Assembly (NCBI GenBank): GCA_040758525.1
Contig: JBFLVQ010000008.1
Location: forward strand, 1 to 41,079
Length of the DNA: 41,079 nucleotides
Direction of reading: 5' to 3'
Source of the DNA: JBFLVQ01 sp040758525
Lineage (GTDB): Bacteria; Acidobacteriota; Blastocatellia; Chloracidobacteriales; JADJPF01
Shown here one piece after another: positions 8,188 to 15,813 of this stretch. The notes under the pieces are model-generated. The model did not search any database. It was not told the DNA's origin and was given only the letters and a program-made list of their open reading frames with translations. Position numbers and translations under genes: made by a program. Position 1 is the stretch's first letter; each line of letters starts with the position of its first letter.

Positions 8188-10003
8188 TATAGGCGACTAC
8201 GCCAGTAGATATCGCAATTTTCAATTTGATGTTCCTGAATATTTCAATTTCGCTTTCGACATTGTTGATAAATGGGCTGAGAATAGTACACAACAAGCGA
8301 TGTTGTGGGTCGATGATGATGGCAGTGAACGTCGCTTAACTTATCGACATTTCCGGGATCGTTCTAATCAGGTTGCCAATGCATTCTATGAACTGGGACT
8401 CAAGAAAGGCGATCGATTGCTGGTAATCTTGCCTCGTATCCCGCAGTGGTGGGAAATAATGCTTGGCGCAATCAAGAGTGGAATGGTTGCTATGCCGGGA
8501 ACAACACAACTAACATCCAAGGATATCATCTACCGTCTACAAGCAGCACAAGCCCGCGTTATTGTAACCGATCAGGAGAACGCAGCAAAATTTAGCGATG
8601 TGCGCACACAATGCCCTGAGGTAGATAGATTCATTGTCATTGGAGAAGAGTGTGAAGGCTGGCACAATTACGAAAAGCTTGTTGAAGCAATGCCAACAGA
8701 GATCCGGCCAGCGGCATATTGCCACTCTGACAAAGATGATCTAATGCTGCTCTACTTCACCAGCGGCACCACTGGTTATCCTAAAATGGTTCTGCATACA
8801 CACAGCAGTTATCCAATCGGCCATCAAGTGACAGGGCGTTATTGGCTAGATCTGCGGCCTGAGGATCTACACTGGAATCTCTCTGATACAGGCTGGGCAA
8901 AAGCAGCCTGGAGTAGTCTGTTTGGTCCTCTACATACTGGCTCTACATTGTTTATACATAATGGTAAGGGTAAGTTCTCTGCTCCTATGACACTAGCACT
9001 GCTTGCCAAATACTCTATTACCAGCTTCTGTGCTCCCCCTACTGCCTACCGACTGATGATTGTAGAAGATTTAAGTAGCTATGATCTGAGTAGACTGCGT
9101 AGTTCAGTAAGTGCTGGCGAACCTCTCAATCCAGAAATTATTGAAAGCTGGCAGAGGCAGACGAATCTTACCATACGAGAAGGTTATGGTCAGACAGAGA
9201 CCTGTCTGCTAGTTGCTAACTTTCCTGGTATGGAGATTAAGCCAGGTTCAATGGGCAAGTCCGCGCCTGGTTTTGAAGTAGAGATTGTTGATGAGAATGG
9301 TAATATTGCTCCACCACACCAAGAAGGTGATATAGCCGTGCGTGTACATCCACGCCGGCCCGTTGGTCTCTTCAAAGAGTATTGGAATGATCCACAGGCT
9401 AATCAAGCGGCATCACGTGGTGATTGGTATATCACGGGAGATCGTGGATTCCGTGATATGGATGACTATTTATGGTTTGTTGGTCGTGCTGACGATGTCA
9501 TCATTAGTGCTGGCTATCGTATAGGTCCCTTTGAAGTAGAGAGCTGTCTACTAGAACATCCTGCTGTGGTCGAAGCTGCAGTGGTAGGTAAACCGGACGC
9601 ACAGAGGGGACAGATCGTAAAGGCTTATGTTATCCTCAAAGTTGGTATTGTGGGTACATCGGAACTGGCTGTGGAGATCCAGGAGTTTGTCAAACATATC
9701 ACTGCCCCCTACAAATACCCACGTGAGATTGAATTTGTCACAGAACTACCCAAGACGATTAGCGGAAAGATCCGTCGTGTAGAGTTGCGTGACCGTCACG
9801 GTGAAGGAAAACCCGTGGATAATAAGACAAATATAGATTCCCCTGATGGAGAAGCATTTTTGCTCGAAACAATCTCATTAATGACCGATGCACAACTAGC
9901 GCTTGCGATTATGAGCGCAATTGCTAATCCATATGATCTGGAAGCACAAAGATTAAAGCCTTTATTAGAAGCCGAACAACAGCGACGTAAACAGTCCGAA
10001 TAG
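8180..10003 (+). CDS. AMP-forming acyl-CoA synthetase (ACSM / acetyl-CoA synthetase-like)
   Basis: Activates a carboxylic acid to acyl-AMP and then acyl-CoA. The ANL-superfamily motifs are complete: P-loop TSGTTGYPK (about residues 194-202), REGYGQTET, DWYITGDRG, the hinge VGRADDVIISAGYRIGP, and the adenylation Lys in PKTISGKIRR (K530). The block LHWNLSDTGWAKAAWSSLFG is typical of the medium-chain (ACSM-type) group rather than the main acetyl-CoA synthetase, so medium or branched short-chain acids are more likely substrates than acetate. Unusual is a C-terminal tail of about 50 residues after the last domain, predicted helical and ending in EAEQQRRKQSE. The gene overlaps the NADAR gene by eight bases and is followed after ten bases by a PLP lyase. 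Confidence 0.93.
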   Translation: MSNIGDYASRYRNFQFDVPEYFNFAFDIVDKWAENSTQQAMLWVDDDGSERRLTYRHFRDRSNQVANAFYELGLKKGDRLLVILPRIPQWWEIMLGAIKSGMVAMPGTTQLTSKDIIYRLQAAQARVIVTDQENAAKFSDVRTQCPEVDRFIVIGEECEGWHNYEKLVEAMPTEIRPAAYCHSDKDDLMLLYFTSGTTGYPKMVLHTHSSYPIGHQVTGRYWLDLRPEDLHWNLSDTGWAKAAWSSLFGPLHTGSTLFIHNGKGKFSAPMTLALLAKYSITSFCAPPTAYRLMIVEDLSSYDLSRLRSSVSAGEPLNPEIIESWQRQTNLTIREGYGQTETCLLVANFPGMEIKPGSMGKSAPGFEVEIVDENGNIAPPHQEGDIAVRVHPRRPVGLFKEYWNDPQANQAASRGDWYITGDRGFRDMDDYLWFVGRADDVIISAGYRIGPFEVESCLLEHPAVVEAAVVGKPDAQRGQIVKAYVILKVGIVGTSELAVEIQEFVKHITAPYKYPREIEFVTELPKTISGKIRRVELRDRHGEGKPVDNKTNIDSPDGEAFLLETISLMTDAQLALAIMSAIANPYDLEAQRLKPLLEAEQQRRKQSE

Positions 10004-10013
10004 GAGAGAGACT

Positions 10014-11174
10014 ATGACGAAAAGATTCCAGCGGCTGGAGACTAGACTGATCCATGCTGGCGAGCCTACACCACGTATCAAAGGCGCCGTTAGCATGCCG
10101 ATCTTCCAGTCCTCGACTTTTGAATATACTGGTGAAGCCAGCTATCATGAGATTCGCTATATACGTCTTAACAATACCCCCAATCACCTGGTATTGCATG
10201 AAAAGCTAGCTGCGCTTGAGGGTGGCGAAAGTGCCATTGTCACTGCCAGTGGTATGGCAGCTATCTCAACAACACTATTATCAATATTGTCGGCGGGCGA
10301 TCACTTGCTTGTACAAGATTGTCTATATGGCGGCACACATAATCTAATCACTGATGATTTTACCCACTTCGGTCTTAGTTACGATTTCATTGATGCAGAT
10401 GATCCTAGTTCTTGGAAAGATAAGTTACGACCTAATACTAAAGCGATCTATGTTGAAGCAATGACCAATCCGCTCTTACAAGTTGCCGATCTCAAAGCGG
10501 TGATTGAGTTCGCAAAAGCCAATGGACTGGTTTCGATTATTGATAATACTTTCACTAGCCCAATCAACTTCCGCCCTATTGAGCATGGTTTCGATCTATC
10601 ACTGCATAGTGGTACTAAATATCTTAATGGCCATTCCGATATCGTGGCTGGCGCAGTTATTGGCAAATCTACTTTGATTGAAAAGATCACCCATAAGCTT
10701 AACCATATGGGAGGTTCACTCGATCCACATGCAGCATTCTTGCTACATCGTGGTATGCGTACATTGGCATTGCGTGTACGTCACCAGAACGAGAGTGCGC
10801 TTAAGATTGCACAATTTCTTGAAAGCCATCCTGCCATTACCAAAGTGAACTATCCAGGACTAGAGAAACACCCTCAACATCAACGTGCCCGCGAACTCTT
10901 TGATGGTTTCAGCGGTATGCTAAGTTTCGAGTTGAAAGCGGGATTGGCAGCAGCGAAAAATTTCATTAATAACCTTACTATACCGATCATTGCGCCTAGT
11001 CTGGGTGGTCCAGAAACTTTAGTAATACAACCAGCCATCTCTTCTCATGCTGGTATGTCTGTAAAAGACCGTCAACGACTAGGAATTACCGATAGTTTAA
11101 TACGTGTCTCGGTAGGTATTGAAGCGACTGAGGATCTAATTGAAGATTTTGATCAAGCACTAAAAACTATATGA
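10014..11174 (+). CDS. Cys/Met-metabolism PLP enzyme (methionine gamma-lyase / cystathionine lyase-like)
   Basis: A fold-type I PLP enzyme of the trans-sulfuration family, 386 residues. The PLP lysine is K202 in SLHSGTKYLNGHSD. Other family blocks are TASGMAAISTTLLSILSAGDH, YVEAMTNPLLQVADL, GSLDPHAAFLLHRGMRTLALR and the end motif RVSVGIEATEDLIEDF. The usual Y-x-R-xx-NPT cofactor-phosphate motif from the partner subunit reads YIRLNNTPN here, a variant spacing. Likely reactions are gamma- or beta-elimination on methionine, cystathionine or cysteine, yielding 2-oxobutyrate or pyruvate, ammonia and a thiol. A biosynthetic cystathionine synthase cannot be excluded. GGAGAGAG precedes the ATG. The stop overlaps the next start as ATGA. 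Confidence 0.88.
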   Translation: MTKRFQRLETRLIHAGEPTPRIKGAVSMPIFQSSTFEYTGEASYHEIRYIRLNNTPNHLVLHEKLAALEGGESAIVTASGMAAISTTLLSILSAGDHLLVQDCLYGGTHNLITDDFTHFGLSYDFIDADDPSSWKDKLRPNTKAIYVEAMTNPLLQVADLKAVIEFAKANGLVSIIDNTFTSPINFRPIEHGFDLSLHSGTKYLNGHSDIVAGAVIGKSTLIEKITHKLNHMGGSLDPHAAFLLHRGMRTLALRVRHQNESALKIAQFLESHPAITKVNYPGLEKHPQHQRARELFDGFSGMLSFELKAGLAAAKNFINNLTIPIIAPSLGGPETLVIQPAISSHAGMSVKDRQRLGITDSLIRVSVGIEATEDLIEDFDQALKTI

Positions 11175-12298
11175 GACCGTGTATGGATCTATATACACTA
11201 AAAACCCCTTGCCTACTTGTTGACATTACTCGGGTCAAGCGTAATGCAGAACGTATTGGTAAGCGTGTGCGCGATTTTGGCGCAAGCTTGCGACCACATG
11301 TCAAGACCCACAAATGTGTAGAGATTGCACGCATTCAGACGGCTGGACATAGTGGTGCAATCACTGTCTCGACGCTCGCTGAGGCACAGGCGTTTCGTGC
11401 TCATGGTTTTACTGATATCACTTATGCAGTACCAATTGAACCAGGCAAGTTTGCTACAGCAATCGAGTTGGCAAAAACCTGCGAGCGTTTTGCGCTTATT
11501 GTTGATGATGTAACTATTCCTATTCAGCTTAATGAGGCAGCGCGTCAAGCAGGTGTGATATTGGATGTATTTCTCAAAGTTGACTGCGGCTATCATCGTT
11601 GTGGTGTAGAACCAGAGACAAAAGAAGCCTACGAGATTCCCCATCGTATACTTGATTCTGCTAATCTGCGCTTTGCCGGTATCCTCACACATGCCGGCCA
11701 TTCTTATGGAGCTTCTTCAAAAGCGGCTTTACTCTCGATTGCTCAACATGAGCGCGATAGTATGGTCGAGTTGGCAGCACAGTTGCGCAAAGCCGGTATA
11801 CCCGTGCCTAATGTGAGTATTGGTTCAACACCTACAATTACTCATGTCGATCACCTTACTGGTATCGATGAAGCACGTCCAGGAAATTACATCTTTTTTG
11901 ACGCCTTTCAAGCCGAGTTAGGCAGTTGTCGTTTGCAAGACTGCGCACTAACGGTACTAGCTGCGGTTGTGCATTCTAGCAAAGATAGAATAGTCCTTGA
12001 TGCCGGCGCGATCGCGCTTTCTAAGGATCGTGGCACAGTAAATACAGATCATTCTAATCACTATGGCTTGGTGTTGGATCTGGCAGGTAATGACCTCGGT
12101 TTACGTATCAATGCTGTTTCGCAAGAGCACGGTGAGATATTTCTCAGTAGCCGTGCCCGTACTAGCCATCTAAAAGTTGGTACCCGTGTACGTGTATTGG
12201 CAAACCATTCCTGTCTCACAGCATCACAACACTCGCATTACTATGTACTGGAAGATAACCGCATTATAGATTGCTGGGAGATTCAGCGTGGTTGGTAA
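11171..12298 (+). CDS. D-serine dehydratase / D-threonine aldolase-like PLP enzyme
   Basis: A fold-type III (alanine-racemase-like) enzyme of 375 residues. The N-terminal TIM barrel begins TPCLLVDITRVKRNA, and the PLP lysine is K45 in RPHVKTHKC. Near the C-terminus a His-x-Cys pair (H346 and C348 in ANHSCLT) corresponds to the zinc ligands of eukaryotic-type D-serine dehydratase; well-studied D-threonine aldolases instead have His-x-Asp. The favoured reaction is therefore metal-assisted dehydration of D-serine or D-threonine to the 2-oxoacid and ammonia, though D-threonine or D-3-hydroxyaspartate chemistry is possible. The ATGA overlap with the upstream lyase indicates translational coupling. 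A second Met at 11183 is an alternative start. Confidence 0.85.
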   Translation: MRPCMDLYTLKTPCLLVDITRVKRNAERIGKRVRDFGASLRPHVKTHKCVEIARIQTAGHSGAITVSTLAEAQAFRAHGFTDITYAVPIEPGKFATAIELAKTCERFALIVDDVTIPIQLNEAARQAGVILDVFLKVDCGYHRCGVEPETKEAYEIPHRILDSANLRFAGILTHAGHSYGASSKAALLSIAQHERDSMVELAAQLRKAGIPVPNVSIGSTPTITHVDHLTGIDEARPGNYIFFDAFQAELGSCRLQDCALTVLAAVVHSSKDRIVLDAGAIALSKDRGTVNTDHSNHYGLVLDLAGNDLGLRINAVSQEHGEIFLSSRARTSHLKVGTRVRVLANHSCLTASQHSHYYVLEDNRIIDCWEIQRGW

Positions 12299-12328
12299 GT
12301 CGATCCTTTGTTTTGACAAGGGGAGCAT

Positions 12329-12904
12329 ATGGATATAACAGAATCTTTCATTTCTCTGGTTTTGCAGGCATTGAAATTTGCTGCCCATAAACATCGTCAG
12401 CAGCGCCGTAAAGACAAAGAAGCGTCGCCATATATAAATCATCCTATCTATGTTGCGGAACTGCTTTGGCGGGTTGGTCAGGTACGTGATGTTACGATAC
12501 TGACGGCGGCTATTCTACATGACACAATTGAAGATACTGATACCAACCCAATAGAGATCGAAAGCCTCTTTGGTAAGGAGGTGCTCTCTTTGGTACAAGA
12601 GGTCTCTGACGATAAGAGTCTGCCTAAAGAGATACGTAAACAGTTACAGGTCCAGAAGGCGCCTTATAAATCTATTGGAGCTAAACATATTAAACTAGCA
12701 GATAAGATTTGTAATGTGCATGACATCAGCCATTCGCCTCCATCTAATTGGTCGCTGCAACGTAGGAAGGAATATTTAGACTGGACAGAAAAGGTAGTTG
12801 CTGGGTTGCGCGGAAGCAATCAGGCATTAGAGGATTACTATGATCATACTCTTGCACAAGCGCGCGAGATGCTGGCGGCAGAAACTCAATCACAAAACGA
12901 TTAA
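12329..12904 (+). CDS. MESH1-type HD hydrolase (small alarmone hydrolase-like)
   Basis: A 191-residue stand-alone HD-domain protein close to the hydrolase half of RelA/SpoT and to animal MESH1 (HDDC3). The metal ligands line up with MESH1 spacing: H38 in YINHPIYVAE, H64 and D65 in AAILHDTIEDTD with E68-D69 following, and D125 in KLADKICNVHD. MESH1 enzymes remove the 3'-pyrophosphate of (p)ppGpp and can dephosphorylate NADPH. There is no synthetase, TGS or ACT domain. The start at 12329 has AGGGGAG upstream and lies 30 bases after the PLP enzyme gene, so it may be the last gene of that transcript. The function is well supported as a fold; the physiological substrate is not settled by sequence. 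Confidence 0.87.
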   Translation: MDITESFISLVLQALKFAAHKHRQQRRKDKEASPYINHPIYVAELLWRVGQVRDVTILTAAILHDTIEDTDTNPIEIESLFGKEVLSLVQEVSDDKSLPKEIRKQLQVQKAPYKSIGAKHIKLADKICNVHDISHSPPSNWSLQRRKEYLDWTEKVVAGLRGSNQALEDYYDHTLAQAREMLAAETQSQND

Positions 12905-12948
12905 CACAACCGACTCAATCCACCTTCTGTAACAACTAAACGGTTGTC

Positions 12949-14088
12949 TTAGTCTTTTAATGCATCTTCAATTGCGTCATGAAAGCATTTCAGACTCTGT
13001 TCAAATCTAGCAAAAGTCAGATGGGTATTTGCTCCAGAACGTAGGCCCTTCTGAATAGACTCGCCGATCAACAGATCTTCATTCACGGCAGTCATTAAGA
13101 TATCTATATTCTTACCCCAATATCTCTCCTCTTTTTCATTGCTAGGAAATGCTGGCAATAGTGTAGCGGTAAGCAGTATTGCATTGTCGGTACCATCTGG
13201 AAAAACTGTGACTACCGCGATGTGATCAGGTTCAACTAGCAACAAAGTATTGGGAAAGATGAAATAGAGCAGGTTGGCATATGGTCTGATACTCCATTCT
13301 TTCTTATCGATACTCTTTAATTCGAGGATCTTTCTCTTGGGAAAGGTATTTCTTGAATGGGGATAGAATCGGTCGTGCAAACCTACATTGTTGAAGAAGA
13401 TTGGATAGATAGAATTTCTATGTACATATTTGACATGATAGGCTTCCAAAAAGATATCAACGACCAATTTCCAATTCAATGTTCTACGTATTACTGTGGG
13501 CTTATAGACAATGTTATCGGCGCCTGCAAATGCCTCAATCTCACCGCCTATTGCGCCTAAGTAAGTAGCGATATCTATGCTGCTGCCAGGAACTGGCTTT
13601 ACCCAAACAAAACCATAGCGACTCTCAACTGCAACAGATACTAATCCCATCTGATCGCAATTAAGATCGGGAAAACCTATCCGATCGGTAATATGGATCA
13701 ATTTTCCTTCCTGATCATAGGTCCAACCATGATAAGGACAGACAAAAGCTTTTTTACCTCCGCCTCTCTTCTCTGGTACTAGTCTTGTTCCGCGATGACG
13801 ACAAACATTGATAAACGCTTTCAATCGTCCATCCTCACCATGAATCACAACTATAGGTATACCAGTCTCATCATGACTGACAAAATCGCCTGGTTTTTTT
13901 AATTCTGAAGCATGTGCGACAATTACCGGATATTGACGGAAGAGTACCTGCTGCTCCTTTTCCAGACGCTTATTTGAGTAGTAATACTCTACTGGCTGTG
14001 CAGAAGACGTTTCTACCATATGTGTGGTCTGCTGCTCTAGGCAATAGAGTGCTCGTTCAATGAGGTCCAGTTGAGTGCTGTTTTCCAT
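12949..14088 (-). CDS. Rieske non-haem iron oxygenase, alpha subunit-like
   Basis: A 379-residue ring-hydroxylating-type oxygenase. The Rieske [2Fe-2S] ligands are C96-x-H98 (NVCRHRG) and C117-xx-H120 (VCPYHGWTYD). The mononuclear iron site is visible downstream as EAYHVKYVHRN. This architecture covers aromatic dioxygenases but also choline, carnitine and glycine-betaine monooxygenases. The small catalytic domain and the absence of a beta-subunit or ferredoxin reductase gene nearby favour a homotrimeric monooxygenase-type enzyme, substrate unknown. I start it at 14088 (ATG with GGAG eight bases upstream). A longer reading from a TTG at 14136 adds sixteen residues but has no ribosome site. It is monocistronic, convergent with the MESH1-like gene and divergent from the dipeptidase gene. 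Confidence 0.88.
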   Translation of the reverse strand: MENSTQLDLIERALYCLEQQTTHMVETSSAQPVEYYYSNKRLEKEQQVLFRQYPVIVAHASELKKPGDFVSHDETGIPIVVIHGEDGRLKAFINVCRHRGTRLVPEKRGGGKKAFVCPYHGWTYDQEGKLIHITDRIGFPDLNCDQMGLVSVAVESRYGFVWVKPVPGSSIDIATYLGAIGGEIEAFAGADNIVYKPTVIRRTLNWKLVVDIFLEAYHVKYVHRNSIYPIFFNNVGLHDRFYPHSRNTFPKRKILELKSIDKKEWSIRPYANLLYFIFPNTLLLVEPDHIAVVTVFPDGTDNAILLTATLLPAFPSNEKEERYWGKNIDILMTAVNEDLLIGESIQKGLRSGANTHLTFARFEQSLKCFHDAIEDALKD

Positions 14089-14284
14089 TTTGAGATCTCC
14101 GTAGTTGGCCGGAATCCTTGATACCGGGGCTGACAATACTGGAAATTACAACTCTACCGTCGAGCACGGCATTCTCTAGTATAGATCAGATTGGGAAAAC
14201 TTCTCAGCGCCTAATAATATTCGGTAAACTATAAAATAGATACCGCTGAAAAATACTCTGCGATATTTTTTAGGGAGGAATGAA

Positions 14285-14947
14285 TTGAAAATCATATACT
14301 TCGCGCAAACAGCTCTTGCTCTTTTGCTGATATTGCCATCGGCTAGCTATCAGCAACAACCGCCCCAGGAGAAAGGCGATTTTCGCCAACCCGAATTAGT
14401 CGAACTTATTAAACTCGATCCTACTCTACGACTAGATATACGTTATGCCAGTACCAACAATTTCCTTGGCCGTCCCGTCTATCGAGAGGCACGTGCCTTT
14501 CTGCAAAGGCCGGCTGCCGAAGCACTCGTGCGTGCACATCGTGCACTGAAAGAAAAAGGTTATGGGCTGCTTATCTTTGATGGCTATCGACCTTGGTATA
14601 TAACAAAAATCTTCTGGGATGTTACCCCTGAGGATAAGAAACAGTTTGTTGCCAACCCAAGTCAGGGTTCTAGACACAATCGTGGTTGCGCAGTAGATCT
14701 CTCTATGTTCGATCTCAAAACGGGCAAGGAAGTCACGATGCCTGGCGAATATGACGAAATGACCGAACGCTCCCATATAAATTACCAGGGCGGAACTTTA
14801 CAATCCCGTCAACTGCGGGATATACTACGTACCGCAATGGAGCATGAAGGTTTCTCTGTCTATGAGCCAGAATGGTGGCACTACGATTACCAAGACTGGC
14901 AGAAATATGCCATTCTCAACATAGATTTCCACGAGATCAGAAATTAG
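14285..14947 (+). CDS. VanX/DdpX-type D-alanyl-D-alanine dipeptidase
   Basis: A zinc dipeptidase of peptidase family M15D that splits D-Ala-D-Ala. Zinc ligands H131 and D138 lie in SRHNRGCAVDLS and H199 in EWWHYD, with the catalytic base E196. The 131-138-199 spacing is the same as in VanX. Residues 1-25 are a hydrophobic export signal, so the enzyme acts outside the cytoplasm, unlike cytoplasmic VanX. The start is TTG at 14285, six bases after GGGAGG. An ATG at 14280 is out of frame and stops after two codons. No vanH, vanA or vanS/R genes are nearby, so peptidoglycan peptide recycling or feeding is more likely than glycopeptide resistance. Its stop interlocks with that of the convergent hydrolase gene. 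Confidence 0.9.
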   Translation: MKIIYFAQTALALLLILPSASYQQQPPQEKGDFRQPELVELIKLDPTLRLDIRYASTNNFLGRPVYREARAFLQRPAAEALVRAHRALKEKGYGLLIFDGYRPWYITKIFWDVTPEDKKQFVANPSQGSRHNRGCAVDLSMFDLKTGKEVTMPGEYDEMTERSHINYQGGTLQSRQLRDILRTAMEHEGFSVYEPEWWHYDYQDWQKYAILNIDFHEIRN

Positions 14948-15789
14948 ACTGCATAAGCAGGCTGAACTTCACGCATATGAGCATATTCGACCGGATCATG
15001 TGCACAGAAGACTTTCACTTCATTACCATTTTCGTGTGCCAGTGCACGCAGACGCGCCTGGTTACGCATACGTGCATCACCATCGATCTGTACAAGATTC
15101 TGGAATAGCCTTAAACCTATCGGGCAATGTGGTGGTTCACTATCCACTTCACCATGGAAAAAATAGGCATCGCCACAATGTAGCAGCCAACGCTCAGGAG
15201 TACGCACTGCTACACCACAATGTCCACGTGTATGTCCATGCAAAGGAATCAGCAGTACTTCGGGCGGAATTCCCGTAATAGCTTGTACACAATCAAAACC
15301 GAACCAGCGTTCGCCCTTTACTGAATGGATCTCCCAGAAAGGTCCATGTGCCCATTGCATAGCACGGTAGCGGGAGCGTTCAAAAAGAGTGCTAGGCGAC
15401 ATTGCGGCTCTATGCTCCGTTTCAAAAACATGAACCTTTGCTTTAGGAAAATCTGATAGTCCGCCGGCATGATCAAGATCAAGATGTGTAAGCACAATGT
15501 GACGTACATCATCGCTGCGAAAACCTAATCGCGCAATCTGGCGTACCGCCGTCTCTTCTGGATCCAAGCGTGGACGTGTAACGGTAAGGAAAAAACCTCC
15601 TAATCGGTCCTTTGGCTGAGCGATATCTTGCAACCCTAAACCTGTTTCTACTAACACCAATCCATCATTGGTCTCAATCAGCAGACAGTGGCAGACCATA
15701 CGCCCAGGCGCTAGCAGGCTACCCTGACCATTGATTAATAACTCTCCATAAGGACACATAGTAGCGCAATTGATATGATGTATTCGCAT
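14944..15789 (-). CDS. Metallo-beta-lactamase-fold hydrolase (lactonase-like)
   Basis: A 281-residue cytoplasmic MBL-fold protein. The metal motif reads THLDLDHAGG (H102, D104, D106, H107), so the second His of the common HxHxDH is Asp, a variant seen in some members of the family. Further ligand regions are PLHGHTRGHCGV, CGDAYF and FCAHDP. The overall pattern resembles AHL-lactonase-like and glyoxalase-II-like hydrolases, but the substrate cannot be named. The ATG at 15789 has only a weak GAGAT upstream. The gene lies 24 bases downstream of threonine dehydratase on the same strand and may be co-transcribed with it. Its TAA overlaps the TAG of the convergent dipeptidase gene (14944-14947), leaving no room for a terminator. 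Confidence 0.85.
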   Translation of the reverse strand: MRIHHINCATMCPYGELLINGQGSLLAPGRMVCHCLLIETNDGLVLVETGLGLQDIAQPKDRLGGFFLTVTRPRLDPEETAVRQIARLGFRSDDVRHIVLTHLDLDHAGGLSDFPKAKVHVFETEHRAAMSPSTLFERSRYRAMQWAHGPFWEIHSVKGERWFGFDCVQAITGIPPEVLLIPLHGHTRGHCGVAVRTPERWLLHCGDAYFFHGEVDSEPPHCPIGLRLFQNLVQIDGDARMRNQARLRALAHENGNEVKVFCAHDPVEYAHMREVQPAYAV

Positions 15790-15813
15790 AATTTAGATCT
15801 CAATGGTAAGCTG

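Noticed and set aside
12906..12947. ACAACCG / CGGTTGT inverted repeat as a terminator between convergent genes
   Set aside because: Seven-base arms with a 28-base loop and no T-run are too weak to support.
14089..14136. TTG start adding sixteen residues to the Rieske oxygenase
   Set aside because: The internal ATG at 14088 has a well-spaced GGAG lying inside the extension.
14285..14947. Vancomycin-resistance cluster
   Set aside because: Only the dipeptidase is present; no D-lactate dehydrogenase, D-Ala-D-Lac ligase or two-component system adjoins it, and this protein carries an export signal.
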